The position numbers and the translations under genes were made by a program. Below are positions 34,501-44,266 of a stretch of DNA of 64,000 bases, piece by piece. The stretch lies in the NCBI RefSeq assembly GCF_900100115.1, contig NZ_FNKL01000002.1, forward strand, positions 124,001-188,000, given 5' to 3'. The notes under the pieces were generated by a model. It did no database searches. It worked only from the letters and a program-made list of their open reading frames with translations, and was not told the DNA's origin. Position 1 is the stretch's first letter; every line of letters begins with the position of its first letter. The DNA comes from Chryseobacterium soldanellicola. GTDB taxonomy: Bacteria > Bacteroidota > Bacteroidia > Flavobacteriales > Weeksellaceae.

Positions 34501-35455
34501 TGGTACCTATCGTGTCTATTTCTGCTAGCTCTATTTTCTGATGAAGATCTGTTCTGCTGTCATAATACATTAATCCGGAATTGATGTATAATAAATTCAT
34601 GACAATTAATGAAACCAAAGCTGCTACGCCATAAATAACAAAAAATAACACCCCGAAAGTTCCCGTCATAGGATTTTGCTCAAAACTGCCGTCCGGTGCA
34701 GAAGTGAGAATCGAGCTGTAAAACATCATCATCGGAACAAATGTAAAGATCATGCTAATGATATAATAAATAATCATAAAAATAATTGTTGATCCCCAAT
34801 ATTTCCAGTAAGGGGAAGCTTCTCTGCCGTTCGGGTAAGAAAACTGTGACCTTATTGCATAGCTTAAGCTTTCAAAAAAACCTCGGTTGCTATTGAAATA
34901 ATCATATGTAAGAAATGTAATGACGTTAAATAATGCCGGGACCAGAAAAAGCATGATTACAATTCCTATTAAAAGAAAAATTAAAACATAAGAAATTAAA
35001 AATAGTATGAATGATACAGGAATGACAAGAAATGTCAGCCCTAAATACAATTTAAAGATCTTGCCCGAATTTTTTTTAAAATCGCTAAGAATTTCATCGG
35101 TTTTTATTTTTGTCTGTCCTTCAGAAACTCTTTTGGAGTAAAAAACGGGAAATAGAAAATTCACAACCGTTAAAGCCGAATACAAAAGGAATATTAAAAT
35201 CATGGTCACGATAAACATCCCCATATTATCTTCAAAATATCTGGCCATATAATCGCTTTGACCGGCCATATTTCCGTTGATAAATTGTCCGAAAAAGTTT
35301 CGGAAGCTAAATACACCGACCGCCACAAGGAGAATCAGCAAAAGGCCGTTGATCAAGAAATAATTTTTGAAAAAATTTTTGCCGTATGATTTGAAAAAAT
35401 TGAAGGTATCAGTGATAAAAGCTCCAAAATCTCTTTTTTTATAAAATTGTATCAT
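34493..35455 (-). CDS. Polytopic membrane protein of the MoxR block
   Basis: A 320-residue membrane protein with about six hydrophobic segments (LINGLLLILLVAVGVFSF, MFIVTMILIFLLYSALTVVN, FLVIPVSFILFLISYVLIFL, STIIFMIIYYIISMIFTFVP, GVLFFVIYGVAALVSLIVMN). I do not recognise a named domain with confidence; the length and layout resemble proteins annotated DUF4013 or simply hypothetical in the same position in Flavobacteriales. It overlaps the SpoIIM-like gene by 17 bp and the DUF4129 gene by 8 bp, so all three should be translated together. Role unknown. Confidence 0.78.
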   Translation of the reverse strand: MIQFYKKRDFGAFITDTFNFFKSYGKNFFKNYFLINGLLLILLVAVGVFSFRNFFGQFINGNMAGQSDYMARYFEDNMGMFIVTMILIFLLYSALTVVNFLFPVFYSKRVSEGQTKIKTDEILSDFKKNSGKIFKLYLGLTFLVIPVSFILFLISYVLIFLLIGIVIMLFLVPALFNVITFLTYDYFNSNRGFFESLSYAIRSQFSYPNGREASPYWKYWGSTIIFMIIYYIISMIFTFVPMMMFYSSILTSAPDGSFEQNPMTGTFGVLFFVIYGVAALVSLIVMNLLYINSGLMYYDSRTDLHQKIELAEIDTIGTNE

Positions 35456-36422
35456 TTATCTGGTTATTAAGTTTTTTATTAACGATAGATGGATATACGA
35501 AATAGTAAAATCCGATAATGGCCAAAGAGCCGAAAATAATGATTAAATTAAGGATCAGAGGCATTTTTAAGGCATGTCTTGTAACGTAACCTTCGATAAT
35601 TCCTGCGCAAACCGTAAACGGAACGGTACTTAAAAATATTTTAAAAGAATCTTTAAACCCTATTTTAAAAGAATTAAACCTTGAAAACGTCTTTGGAAAT
35701 AAAATGGAGGCTCCCAAAATCAATCCGCACATTGCTTCAACGACCATTGCAAAAATCTCAAAAACACCGTGAAGCCAAATTCCTCTTGCGCTGTCTTTTA
35801 AAGCTCCGTAATCATAGAAAAAATACTGAAAAGACCCCAACATGATACTGTTTGAAAGCAAAGCATACAAAGTTCCTACTCCGGCAAAAATCCCATACGC
35901 GTATAGCTTGGCACCGACGCCGATATTATTAAAAATTAGCCCGATCGTGCTTCCCCACGTTGAGCCGCTTTGATAAACTCCTACTGCATTGCCTTTTTTG
36001 ATATTTTCGATAGTCTCATTGACATAGCCTTCGCCGAGAATAATATTGGCGAAATTTTTATCATAAATAGCAGAAAGCACCCCCATCAGCGTAAATAAAA
36101 TAAAAAACAAAAATGCGTACATCAGATATCGCCTGTATTGATAAACCAATAAAGGGACTTCTGTTTTGAAGAAATATAAAAGCCTGTTTTCTTCAATTCT
36201 CTTTGTTTTGTAAATTTTCTGGAAAATCTGGGCAGAAAGATGGTTTAAATAAACTGTGGTATTGCTTTTCGGGTAATACGTCTGGGCAAAAGACAGATCA
36301 TTAATCAGGTTAATATATAACGAAGACAGGTCATCAGGATTTTTTTTAATTTTCCCTTGAATAACCTGTTCAATTCCCAACCATTTTTCTTTATTTTGTT
36401 TAATGAAATAAACCTCTCTCAT
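35439..36422 (-). CDS. SpoIIM-like (stage II sporulation protein M) membrane protein
   Basis: A 327-residue integral membrane protein from the ATG at 36422 (MREVYFIKQNKEKW); an upstream start would run into the divergent gene and adds a non-family extension. The family features are an N-terminal cytoplasmic helix pair (about 1-95), then SpoIIM-type segments FLFFILFTLMGVLSAI, LYAYGIFAGVGTLYALLSNS, WLHGVFEIFAMVVEAMCGLI and LIIIFGSLAIIGFYYFVYPS. The GxxLHGxxE-type motif appears as IWLHGVFEIFA. In spore formers SpoIIM aids septal peptidoglycan degradation, but non-sporulating bacteria have it beside RDD and MoxR genes, as here. It diverges from the RDD gene with a 27-bp gap. Confidence 0.88.
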   Translation of the reverse strand: MREVYFIKQNKEKWLGIEQVIQGKIKKNPDDLSSLYINLINDLSFAQTYYPKSNTTVYLNHLSAQIFQKIYKTKRIEENRLLYFFKTEVPLLVYQYRRYLMYAFLFFILFTLMGVLSAIYDKNFANIILGEGYVNETIENIKKGNAVGVYQSGSTWGSTIGLIFNNIGVGAKLYAYGIFAGVGTLYALLSNSIMLGSFQYFFYDYGALKDSARGIWLHGVFEIFAMVVEAMCGLILGASILFPKTFSRFNSFKIGFKDSFKIFLSTVPFTVCAGIIEGYVTRHALKMPLILNLIIIFGSLAIIGFYYFVYPSIVNKKLNNQINDTIL

Positions 36423-36449
36423 AATTGTCAGGCTAAAATAATAAAAATT

Positions 36450-37196
36450 ATGTCTCAAATTGCGATTAATACATCACAAAATGTAAATATTAATTTCAAC
36501 ATCGCCGGTGTTGGAGAAAGAATGCTTGCGTTTATTATCGATCTCCTTATAAAAATAGCTTTCATACTGATTATACTTTATATTTTTTTTAATCTTTTAA
36601 ATTTAGACGGCCTGTTAAACGGGCTTGATTATTGGTCTCAGGCAGCAATTATTATTGCTATCACATTTCCAGTTTATGTTTATCCAGTTGTTCTGGAAAG
36701 CCTGATGGAAGGACAGACGCCCGGGAAAAAAGTCATGAAGATAAAAGTCGTAAAAATAGACGGGTATCAGGCGAGTTTTGGTGATTATATGATCCGATGG
36801 TTTTTCAGATTAATTGATACTTCTTTTTTAGGAGTTATTGGATTAATTTCTATGATTGTTTCAAAAAACAACCAGCGTTTGGGCGATATTGCATCCGGAA
36901 CGGCGGTAATTTCTCTAAAAAACAGCATTAACATTTCTCATACCATTCTGGAGAACATTCATCAGGATTATGTCCCGTCCTTTCCTCAGGTTATCGCATT
37001 GAGTGACAATGACATGAGGATTATTAAAGATAATTACACAAAAGCTTTGCGTATCGACGACCGGCAGATTATTACGAAGCTTTCTGATAAGATAAAAGGT
37101 ATTTTAAAGCTAGAAATTGATCCTACAAAAATGACGGAACGGCAGTTTATCAATGTTATTATTAAAGATTACAATTATTATACAGGAAAAGATTGA
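36450..37196 (+). CDS. RDD-family membrane protein
   Basis: A 248-residue protein from the ATG at 36450 (MSQIAINTSQNVNINF); an ATG 93 nt upstream lies in the SpoIIM-like coding region and is rejected. RDD proteins have three membrane segments with a conserved Arg and two Asp. Here GERMLAFIIDLLIKIAFILI contains the first R and D, PVVLESLMEGQTPGKKVMKIKVV follows the second segment (here quoted in part), and DYMIRWFFRLIDTSFLGVIG and NQRLGDIASGTAVI hold the third segment region. The C-terminal 80 residues are soluble. Some RDD proteins act as Na+/H+ antiporters, but most are unassigned. Position suggests a link with the SpoIIM/MoxR block. Confidence 0.9.
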   Translation: MSQIAINTSQNVNINFNIAGVGERMLAFIIDLLIKIAFILIILYIFFNLLNLDGLLNGLDYWSQAAIIIAITFPVYVYPVVLESLMEGQTPGKKVMKIKVVKIDGYQASFGDYMIRWFFRLIDTSFLGVIGLISMIVSKNNQRLGDIASGTAVISLKNSINISHTILENIHQDYVPSFPQVIALSDNDMRIIKDNYTKALRIDDRQIITKLSDKIKGILKLEIDPTKMTERQFINVIIKDYNYYTGKD

Positions 37197-37303
37197 TTAG
37201 TGAATTGTCAATTTTGCTTCGCAAGGAATTGTTAATTATCTTCACGATAAAAATTCACGATAGAATCGAATTGACCGTTCACGATTCACATTAAAAGCTT
37301 TTC

Positions 37304-37317
37304 TTGATTTACATCAA
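37304..37317 (+). promoter_or_regulatory. FNR/Crp-type palindrome upstream of the small GNAT gene
   Basis: TTGATTTACATCAA is a perfect TTGAT-N4-ATCAA palindrome, the consensus of FNR/DNR-type regulators. Its centre is 30-37 nt before a TACTTTTA box (37340-37347), which would place it near -42, the class II activator position. A second inverted repeat, AACTGA / TCAGTT, lies at 37318-37335. Confidence 0.6.
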
Positions 37318-37368
37318 AACTGATACGGTTCAGTTTTTGTACTTTTATTCTCAATTAAGATTTAAATT

Positions 37369-37659
37369 ATGAAATTTGAAAACAATAAATCAGGAAACGG
37401 CGGAGTTCTTACGTTAAATAACGAAATAAAAGAAATCGGCAGATTGACATATACCATTTTCCCTGAAGACAGTAAATTTATTATTTCTTTCGTATTGGTT
37501 CACCCTGAATTTGAAGGTCGCGGAATGGGAAAATTTCTGGTTGAAGAAGCCATCAAATTCGCCAGGGAAAACAACTGGAAAGTTTATCCTCACTGCTCTT
37601 ATGCAAGATCTGTGATGATGAGAATGAATGATGTGGATGATGTTTTTTTAAAGAATTAA
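37369..37659 (+). CDS. Small GNAT-like protein of the YjdJ/NATD1 type
   Basis: A 96-residue cytoplasmic protein of the compact GNAT-like family that includes bacterial YjdJ and human NATD1. It shows the acetyl-CoA loop VHPEFEGRGMGKFLVEEAIK (the R/Q-G-x-G-K pattern) and the conserved PHCSYARSVM near the C-terminus, where the Cys-Ser-Tyr is typical. Acetyl-CoA binding is likely; the acceptor is unknown. The upstream FNR-type site suggests oxygen or nitric-oxide linked expression. The last codons overlap the 3' end of the converging gene at 37648 by 12 bp. Confidence 0.9.
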   Translation: MKFENNKSGNGGVLTLNNEIKEIGRLTYTIFPEDSKFIISFVLVHPEFEGRGMGKFLVEEAIKFARENNWKVYPHCSYARSVMMRMNDVDDVFLKN

Positions 37660-38619
37660 CACTTCATTTACCAATATTTCTTCAATATTATCTGGATAGT
37701 TTACTTTGAGATGATGGTCGGAAGCTACCCAATCCATTATTTCATTCATGTCTAAAATCTTAGAATTTGGAATTCCCATTTTATCTAAAGCGCATGCATT
37801 GCATTCCTGTTCGTATTGATTGTGAATCGGGATTACAAATAATTTTTTATCCATAAAAAGCGCTTCTGCAGGAGTTTCAAAACCTGCGCTGCATAAGATC
37901 CCGTCGCAACTTTCAAAATATTTTAAATATTGAGTCTCGTCAATCGGGAAAACTTCAACATTTTTAACCTTTACATGAACTTTACTGTCTTTTGAAAACA
38001 CTTTCCATTCAACAGGAATCTGTCTCAAAACTTTAAAAATATTTTCGTCTGAAAAACTCGGTAAATACACCAAATAGTAACCTTTTTTATCGGGATTTAA
38101 ATTTCTGATCTTATGTCTGATAACCGGTTTTTTGATTTGCGGATGATAATTTTCAAAATGAAAGCCAATTTTCCTTTCGCTCGGAACATAATATTTCAGG
38201 ATCATTTCACCTAAAAAATCCTTCTTCTCCGGTTTTGGCGTTTCCTTGAAGCTCATTGAAGCCTGATGACTCAATTCGATCATCGGGAATTTTTTTAATT
38301 TTGAGGCCCAACCTGTTAAAGGCTCATAATCATTGATAATTAAATCATATTGTGAAAGCTCTAATTCTTTTATTGTTTTTACCGCATGGAGAAATTTATT
38401 CTCTGTAAACGTTTTTCGATAGGATAAACCTCCCGTTTTATTGTAAAGCAGCGAAATACCTTTATGCTGGAAATTAATGTCAAAATCAGCCTTTAATTGC
38501 GACTGATGACCACTGATTAATGTATCAACCGAAGCATATTTTTTAAGAATGGGAACAATTTCCTGTGCTCTTGCCACGTGCCCGTTTCCGGTTCCCTGAA
38601 ATGCGTATAATATTTTCAT
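37648..38619 (-). CDS. Glycosyltransferase-like protein (GT-B fold, MJ1255/VC2487 type)
   Basis: A 323-residue protein of the GT-B-like group typified by MJ1255/VC2487 (teichoic-acid-type transferase annotation). The N-terminus KILYAFQGTGNGHVARAQEI is the conserved gly-rich opening; near the C-terminus CDGILCSAGFETPAEALFMD and IPIHNQYEQECNACALDKMG form the nucleotide-sugar-binding side. It overlaps the stop of the metallophosphoesterase gene by the sequence ATGA (38616-38619), so the two are translationally coupled. A role in envelope glycolipid or polysaccharide assembly is inference. Sugar donor unknown. Confidence 0.88.
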   Translation of the reverse strand: MKILYAFQGTGNGHVARAQEIVPILKKYASVDTLISGHQSQLKADFDINFQHKGISLLYNKTGGLSYRKTFTENKFLHAVKTIKELELSQYDLIINDYEPLTGWASKLKKFPMIELSHQASMSFKETPKPEKKDFLGEMILKYYVPSERKIGFHFENYHPQIKKPVIRHKIRNLNPDKKGYYLVYLPSFSDENIFKVLRQIPVEWKVFSKDSKVHVKVKNVEVFPIDETQYLKYFESCDGILCSAGFETPAEALFMDKKLFVIPIHNQYEQECNACALDKMGIPNSKILDMNEIMDWVASDHHLKVNYPDNIEEILVNEVLIL

Positions 38620-39440
38620 TTAGAAAAATTGGTTACTATTTTCAAAAGCTCATCACTATCCATATCCTGAATTTCCTCAACATCATCTTTCAGCAAATGT
38701 TTGTGATCGTCATAATAAAAAATCTTCCATTCGCCTTCGTTGTATTCCAAAGCAGATAAATTTTCGATCCAATCCCCGGAATTCAGATAAGTGCAGGATC
38801 CTTTTTTATTAACAACCTCACGAATCTGCGGCTGATGGATGTGTCCGCAAATTACGTAATCATAATGATTATCGATAGCTAATTCGGAAGCTGTCAATTC
38901 AAAATCACCGATATATTTTACTGCTTTTTTTACGTTATTCTTAATTTTTTTTGAAAATGAATATTTTTCCCTACCCATTTTCTCTAAGAACCAATTTACA
39001 ACATTATTGATTACAATTAATAAATCGTAGCCTTTTCCGCCGAGTTTGGCGATCCATTTTGAATGCTGTACGGATGCGTCGAAAACATCCCCGTGGAAAA
39101 TCCAGGTTTTCTTTTGATTTACGTCTAAACAAATTTTATTGCAGACTTTAAGCTTACCTAATTCGAAGTCGGTAAACTTTCGGAACATCTCGTCGTGATT
39201 GCCCGTAATGTAGTAAACATTTGTGTTTTTGGTGGCAAATGAAAGGATCTTTTTGATCACTTTCAAATGAGGTTTAGGGAAGTAAGACTTTTTGAATTGC
39301 CAGATATCGATAATATCACCATTCAAAACTAACGTTTTAGGCTGAATAGAATTAAGGTATCTCATTAATTCTTTAGCCTTACATCCATAAGTTCCCAAAT
39401 GAACATCCGAAATAACAACTAACTCAACGTCTCTTTTCAT
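38616..39440 (-). CDS. LpxH-like metallophosphoesterase (UDP-diacylglucosamine pyrophosphatase type)
   Basis: A 274-residue enzyme from the ATG at 39440 (MKRDVELVVISDVHLG); the alternative start four codons upstream is TTG. The calcineurin-like metal motifs are complete: DVHLG, GDIIDIW, GNHDE, HGDVFD and GHIHQP. The UDP-2,3-diacylglucosamine diphosphatase family (LpxH/LpxI-like step of lipid A synthesis) is the closest named group, but this subgroup (WLEK-type insert, AKLGGKGYDLLIVIN) is often annotated only as a phosphoesterase. Coupling to a glycosyltransferase-like gene fits an envelope role. The exact substrate is not proved by sequence. Confidence 0.88.
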   Translation of the reverse strand: MKRDVELVVISDVHLGTYGCKAKELMRYLNSIQPKTLVLNGDIIDIWQFKKSYFPKPHLKVIKKILSFATKNTNVYYITGNHDEMFRKFTDFELGKLKVCNKICLDVNQKKTWIFHGDVFDASVQHSKWIAKLGGKGYDLLIVINNVVNWFLEKMGREKYSFSKKIKNNVKKAVKYIGDFELTASELAIDNHYDYVICGHIHQPQIREVVNKKGSCTYLNSGDWIENLSALEYNEGEWKIFYYDDHKHLLKDDVEEIQDMDSDELLKIVTNFSK

Positions 39441-39497
39441 AGTTTTATGCAAAGAAACTAATTGAAAGTTAACTATATATGAATGTTATATTATTTT

Positions 39498-40238
39498 TTA
39501 TAGAGAGTTCATCAGCTCTTCAGTGATTTCCATGTTGTGATACACGTTTTGTACGTCATCATCTTCCTCAAAACGATCAAGCATTTTCATGTTTGCTTTG
39601 AACTGCTCTTCTGTAACTTCTTTAGTATTGTTTGCAATTCTCTGAAGCTCTGCGCTTTTGGCTTCGATTTTCAATTCGTCTAATTTATGAGACAAAGAGC
39701 CAAAATCTTCAAAAGCCGTTGTGATCATTACCTCATCTTCATCTTTTTCAACTTCTTCCGCTCCACCGTCGATCATTTCCATTTCGAAATCATCCCAATC
39801 CATTTTTATTTGTGCTAAATCAATTGTGAAAATTCCTTTTCTGTCAAAAATGAATGCTAATTCACCATTTTTCCCCAAATTTCCGTCAAACTTATTGAAG
39901 ATCGCTCTAACGTTGGCTACAGTTCTTGTGGTATTGTTGGTTGTACATTCTACGAAAAATGCAACACCACCTTGTCCGTATCCTTCATAGGTAACTTCTT
40001 CATAGTTTTCAGCATCTGCACCGCTTGCCTTTTTAATCGCTCTTTCAACGTTATCTTTTGGCATGTTTGCACCTTTCGCATTTTGGATGCATCTTCTTAA
40101 TGCGGGATTAGCTTCCACATCCGGACCTCCGGCTTTTACTGCCAAAGCAATGTCTTTACCTATTTTAGAAAAAGTTTTGGCCATTTTATCCCATCTGGCC
40201 ATTTTAGAAGCTTTTCTATATTCAAATGCTCTTCCCAT
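39498..40238 (-). CDS. YebC/PmpR-family protein
   Basis: A 246-residue protein from the ATG at 40238 (MGRAFEYRKASKMARWDKMA). A longer reading frame begins 60 nt upstream but is not family-like. Hallmarks are FSKIGKDIALAVKAGGPDVE, NMPKDNVERAIKKASGAD, YEGYGQGGVAFFVECTTNN and the C-terminal EEDDVQNVYHNMEI. YebC proteins have been described as DNA-binding regulators and, more recently, as factors helping ribosomes through polyproline stretches; which applies here cannot be read. It is 57 nt upstream of the metallophosphoesterase gene on the same strand. Confidence 0.96.
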   Translation of the reverse strand: MGRAFEYRKASKMARWDKMAKTFSKIGKDIALAVKAGGPDVEANPALRRCIQNAKGANMPKDNVERAIKKASGADAENYEEVTYEGYGQGGVAFFVECTTNNTTRTVANVRAIFNKFDGNLGKNGELAFIFDRKGIFTIDLAQIKMDWDDFEMEMIDGGAEEVEKDEDEVMITTAFEDFGSLSHKLDELKIEAKSAELQRIANNTKEVTEEQFKANMKMLDRFEEDDDVQNVYHNMEITEELMNSL

Positions 40239-40288
40239 TTTTATTTTTAAATTTTCAACAAAATTAATTAAAAGTAAACGAAAAAAAA

Positions 40289-40313
40289 ATACCTCCAAAA
40301 AATTTGGAGGTAT
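40289..40313 (-). terminator. Strong terminator of the OmpA-like gene
   Basis: ATACCTCCAAA / TTTGGAGGTAT, an 11-bp stem followed on the minus strand by nine T. It lies 22 nt past the stop at 40335 and insulates yebC. Confidence 0.95.
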
Positions 40314-40334
40314 TATTTATTTAGAAAAACTTAA

Positions 40335-41825
40335 TTATTTTTTCTTTTTAGCTGTAGCTTTTTTCTTAACTACTTTTTTCTTAGCAACAGCCTTCTTAAC
40401 TGGAGCGTCAGTGTAATCTTTCTTAGCGATTGCATTCCACTCGTCAGCATTTGTAATAGCTTTTACAACTACTTTTCTGTCAACTTGTCTTTCAGCATCA
40501 GTTGCTTTTTCAGAAATTGTAGCTTTAGATTCTCCAACACCGATAGATTTAAGAGCATTAGCATCTACACCTCTTGCATCTAAAGCAGCAACTACAGCAG
40601 CAGCTCTTTCTCTAGATAATTTTAAGTTGTAAGCTTCAGCACCTTTAGCATCAGTTCTACCTTCTAATAGATAGTTACCTCCGTCTTTTTTAATGATTTC
40701 AGAAGCAGCATCTAGAGCTGGAGTAGATTCAGCCTTAATAGTCGCTTTGTTGAAGTCAAAATAAACGCTTTTTAATCTCGTTTCAACCTCACCAGCAGTT
40801 ACTTCTTTAGGTTTAGGACATCCGTTGTACTCAGGAAGACCTGGAACTGTAGGACAAGCATCATCTTTATCAAGGATACCGTCACCGTCTGTATCTGGCC
40901 AAGGACAACCGTTGTTTTCAGCAGGACCTGCAACTGTAGGACAAGCATCATCTTTGTCGATTACACCATCACCGTCAGTATCTGGCCAAGGGCATCCGTT
41001 GTTTTCAACCGGACCAGCCACTTCTGGACATTGATCGTCTTTATCTGGAACTCCGTCACCGTCAGTATCAGGACATCCCTGGAATTCTGGTAAACCTGGT
41101 GTATCAGGACACAAATCGTCTTTGTCTAAGATACCATCCTTATCTCTATCTCTGTTACCAAATCTAAAGTTCAAAGATGCAGAAGCTTGCCAGAAGTTTG
41201 CCACTGTAGATTTATCACCTGGAGTTGATACGTAATCTCCCTGTACTCCTAAACCGAAGTTTTTAGTTAACCAGAAGTTTACACCAGCACCAGTAGAAAC
41301 TGTAAAGAAGTTAGCTTTACCGTTTTCGTTACCATCTTCTCCGTTTGTTACCCACTCACCGTTTACATCAGTTCTTGGGAAAGTAAGAGCAGTATAGTCG
41401 TGTCTTAAATAGTTAGCACCAACTCTCAAATATGGATCGAACCAAGATTCTTCATTCCATAAAAGACCAGCAGCTTTAACTTGTAAACCAAGACCTGTCA
41501 TTAAGAAAAACTCTTTACCCATGTTGAATCTTTTGTTTTCAACATTTCCTACAGACGTTTGCCAGTCTACTACAAAACCTTTAGCAACGTTTCTTGCAAC
41601 TGTAAGTTTAGATAGTGGAGGTGTAATAGAGAAGTTGTTCGTATTGAACATTGTCTTCGTCAAATTGTTAGCAGAGAACGTATTACTGAATTTATCACGT
41701 ACTGCTGTATGATTTTCCGCGTGAGCACCAACTCCGATCATCCACGGATTGTTGGTAGTCTGAGCGAATACAGTAGAGGCAACCGTAAGCGCCAATGCTG
41801 AAATTCCTAATTTTAGATTTTTCAT
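40335..41825 (-). CDS. OmpA-family outer-membrane protein with thrombospondin type-3 repeats and polybasic tail
   Basis: A 496-residue major outer-membrane protein. Order: signal peptide (MKNLKLGISALALTVASTVF), a beta-barrel of about 200 residues, four Ca-binding thrombospondin type-3 repeats (DRDKDGILDKDDLCPDTPG and three DTDGDGV-type copies, about 225-335), and an OmpA peptidoglycan-binding domain (about 345-450; VYFDFNKATIKAESTPALDA, LEGRTDAKGAEAYNLKLS, RAAAVVAALDARGVDANALK). After it comes a C-terminal Lys/Ala/Val tail with about fourteen Lys in the last 24 residues. The tail is unusual for an exported protein. It probably links the outer membrane to peptidoglycan. Confidence 0.95.
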   Translation of the reverse strand: MKNLKLGISALALTVASTVFAQTTNNPWMIGVGAHAENHTAVRDKFSNTFSANNLTKTMFNTNNFSITPPLSKLTVARNVAKGFVVDWQTSVGNVENKRFNMGKEFFLMTGLGLQVKAAGLLWNEESWFDPYLRVGANYLRHDYTALTFPRTDVNGEWVTNGEDGNENGKANFFTVSTGAGVNFWLTKNFGLGVQGDYVSTPGDKSTVANFWQASASLNFRFGNRDRDKDGILDKDDLCPDTPGLPEFQGCPDTDGDGVPDKDDQCPEVAGPVENNGCPWPDTDGDGVIDKDDACPTVAGPAENNGCPWPDTDGDGILDKDDACPTVPGLPEYNGCPKPKEVTAGEVETRLKSVYFDFNKATIKAESTPALDAASEIIKKDGGNYLLEGRTDAKGAEAYNLKLSRERAAAVVAALDARGVDANALKSIGVGESKATISEKATDAERQVDRKVVVKAITNADEWNAIAKKDYTDAPVKKAVAKKKVVKKKATAKKKK

Positions 41826-41902
41826 AGAATTAAATGATTAAATAATTGATAATGCAAAATAAATATAATTTTTCTTTATATACAAAGTTTTTCAAATGAT
41901 TT

Positions 41903-42361
41903 TTAACTTTTCTTTAATATTCTGTCCAGGTTTCGTTTATTTTCTCTATCTTTTATGCTCTCCCTTTTATCGTATAGCTTTTTACCTCTTCCAAGGGCGA
42001 TCCATACTTTGGCTTTTCCCCTGTCATTTATATATAATTTCAAAGGTATGATAGTATTACCTGCATCTTTTAATTTTTTTTCAAGCTTTTGTAATTCTTT
42101 TTTGTGCAAGAGCAATTTTCGTTCCCTTTTTGTCTTATGATTGTAAAAAGTTCCTAATTTATACTCGTCAATCATCATATTAATGATGTACAATTCCCCA
42201 TCAATAAACTGACAGAACGATTCTGTGATTGATGCTTTTGAAGAGCGCAAAGATTTTATTTCGGTACCGGTTAAAACCATTCCCGCTTCCATTTCTTCGA
42301 TGAATTCATATTCGAATCTCGCTCTTCTGTTTAATATATTGACTGTTTTCTCGATCTTCAT
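41903..42361 (-). CDS. smpB: SsrA-binding protein SmpB
   Basis: Binds tmRNA and delivers it to stalled ribosomes in trans-translation. It has 152 residues. Typical motifs: INRRARFEY-like start (ILNRRARFEYEFIEEMEAGM), the GTEIKSLRSSKASITESFCQ segment, EYKLGTFYNHKTKRERKLLL, and the basic C-terminal tail KKLYDKRESIKDRENKRNLD, which is disordered off the ribosome. The start ATG at 42361 fits the family exactly. In the 205-bp divergent gap to the ABC-F gene lies a degenerate copy of the repeat family seen at 32474. Confidence 0.97.
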   Translation of the reverse strand: MKIEKTVNILNRRARFEYEFIEEMEAGMVLTGTEIKSLRSSKASITESFCQFIDGELYIINMMIDEYKLGTFYNHKTKRERKLLLHKKELQKLEKKLKDAGNTIIPLKLYINDRGKAKVWIALGRGKKLYDKRESIKDRENKRNLDRILKKS

Positions 42362-42422
42362 TTCGTGTATGATTCTTTTAATTACGGGTTTAATTGAACT
42401 TTATCCAACTCTTTATTAAATC

Positions 42423-42435
42423 GTCCCTTCGGGAC
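42423..42435. repeat. Short hairpin of the double-hairpin family, partner hairpin decayed
   Basis: GTCCC-TTC-GGGAC, identical to the short hairpin at 32505-32517. The preceding bases also match (TTAAATC here and TTTAAATC there, with ATCC-like remnants), but the 8-bp first hairpin cannot be formed. This looks like a decayed fourth copy, between smpB and the ABC-F gene. Confidence 0.55.
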
Positions 42436-42494
42436 TTTCCCAGCTTTATCTTTAAATTTCGTTAATGAAATATACAAAAATACCTTTCATTTAA

Positions 42495-44189
<1,695 letters not shown>

Positions 44190-44208
44190 TAAAAAGAATA
44201 ATTTATAA

Positions 44209-44240
44209 AAAATAGCTACTCAATTAAGAGTAGCTATTTT
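44209..44240. terminator. Bidirectional terminator after the ABC-F gene
   Basis: AAAATAGCTACTC / GAGTAGCTATTTT is a 13-bp stem with a 6-nt loop, between converging genes ending at 44189 and 44267. Confidence 0.93.
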
Positions 44241-44266
44241 CATTTTATATATATTTTAATTATCAT

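Noticed and set aside
37648..37659. 12-bp overlap of two converging genes as a sign of a wrong gene end
   Set aside because: Both C-termini agree with their families, and short tail-to-tail overlaps are common.
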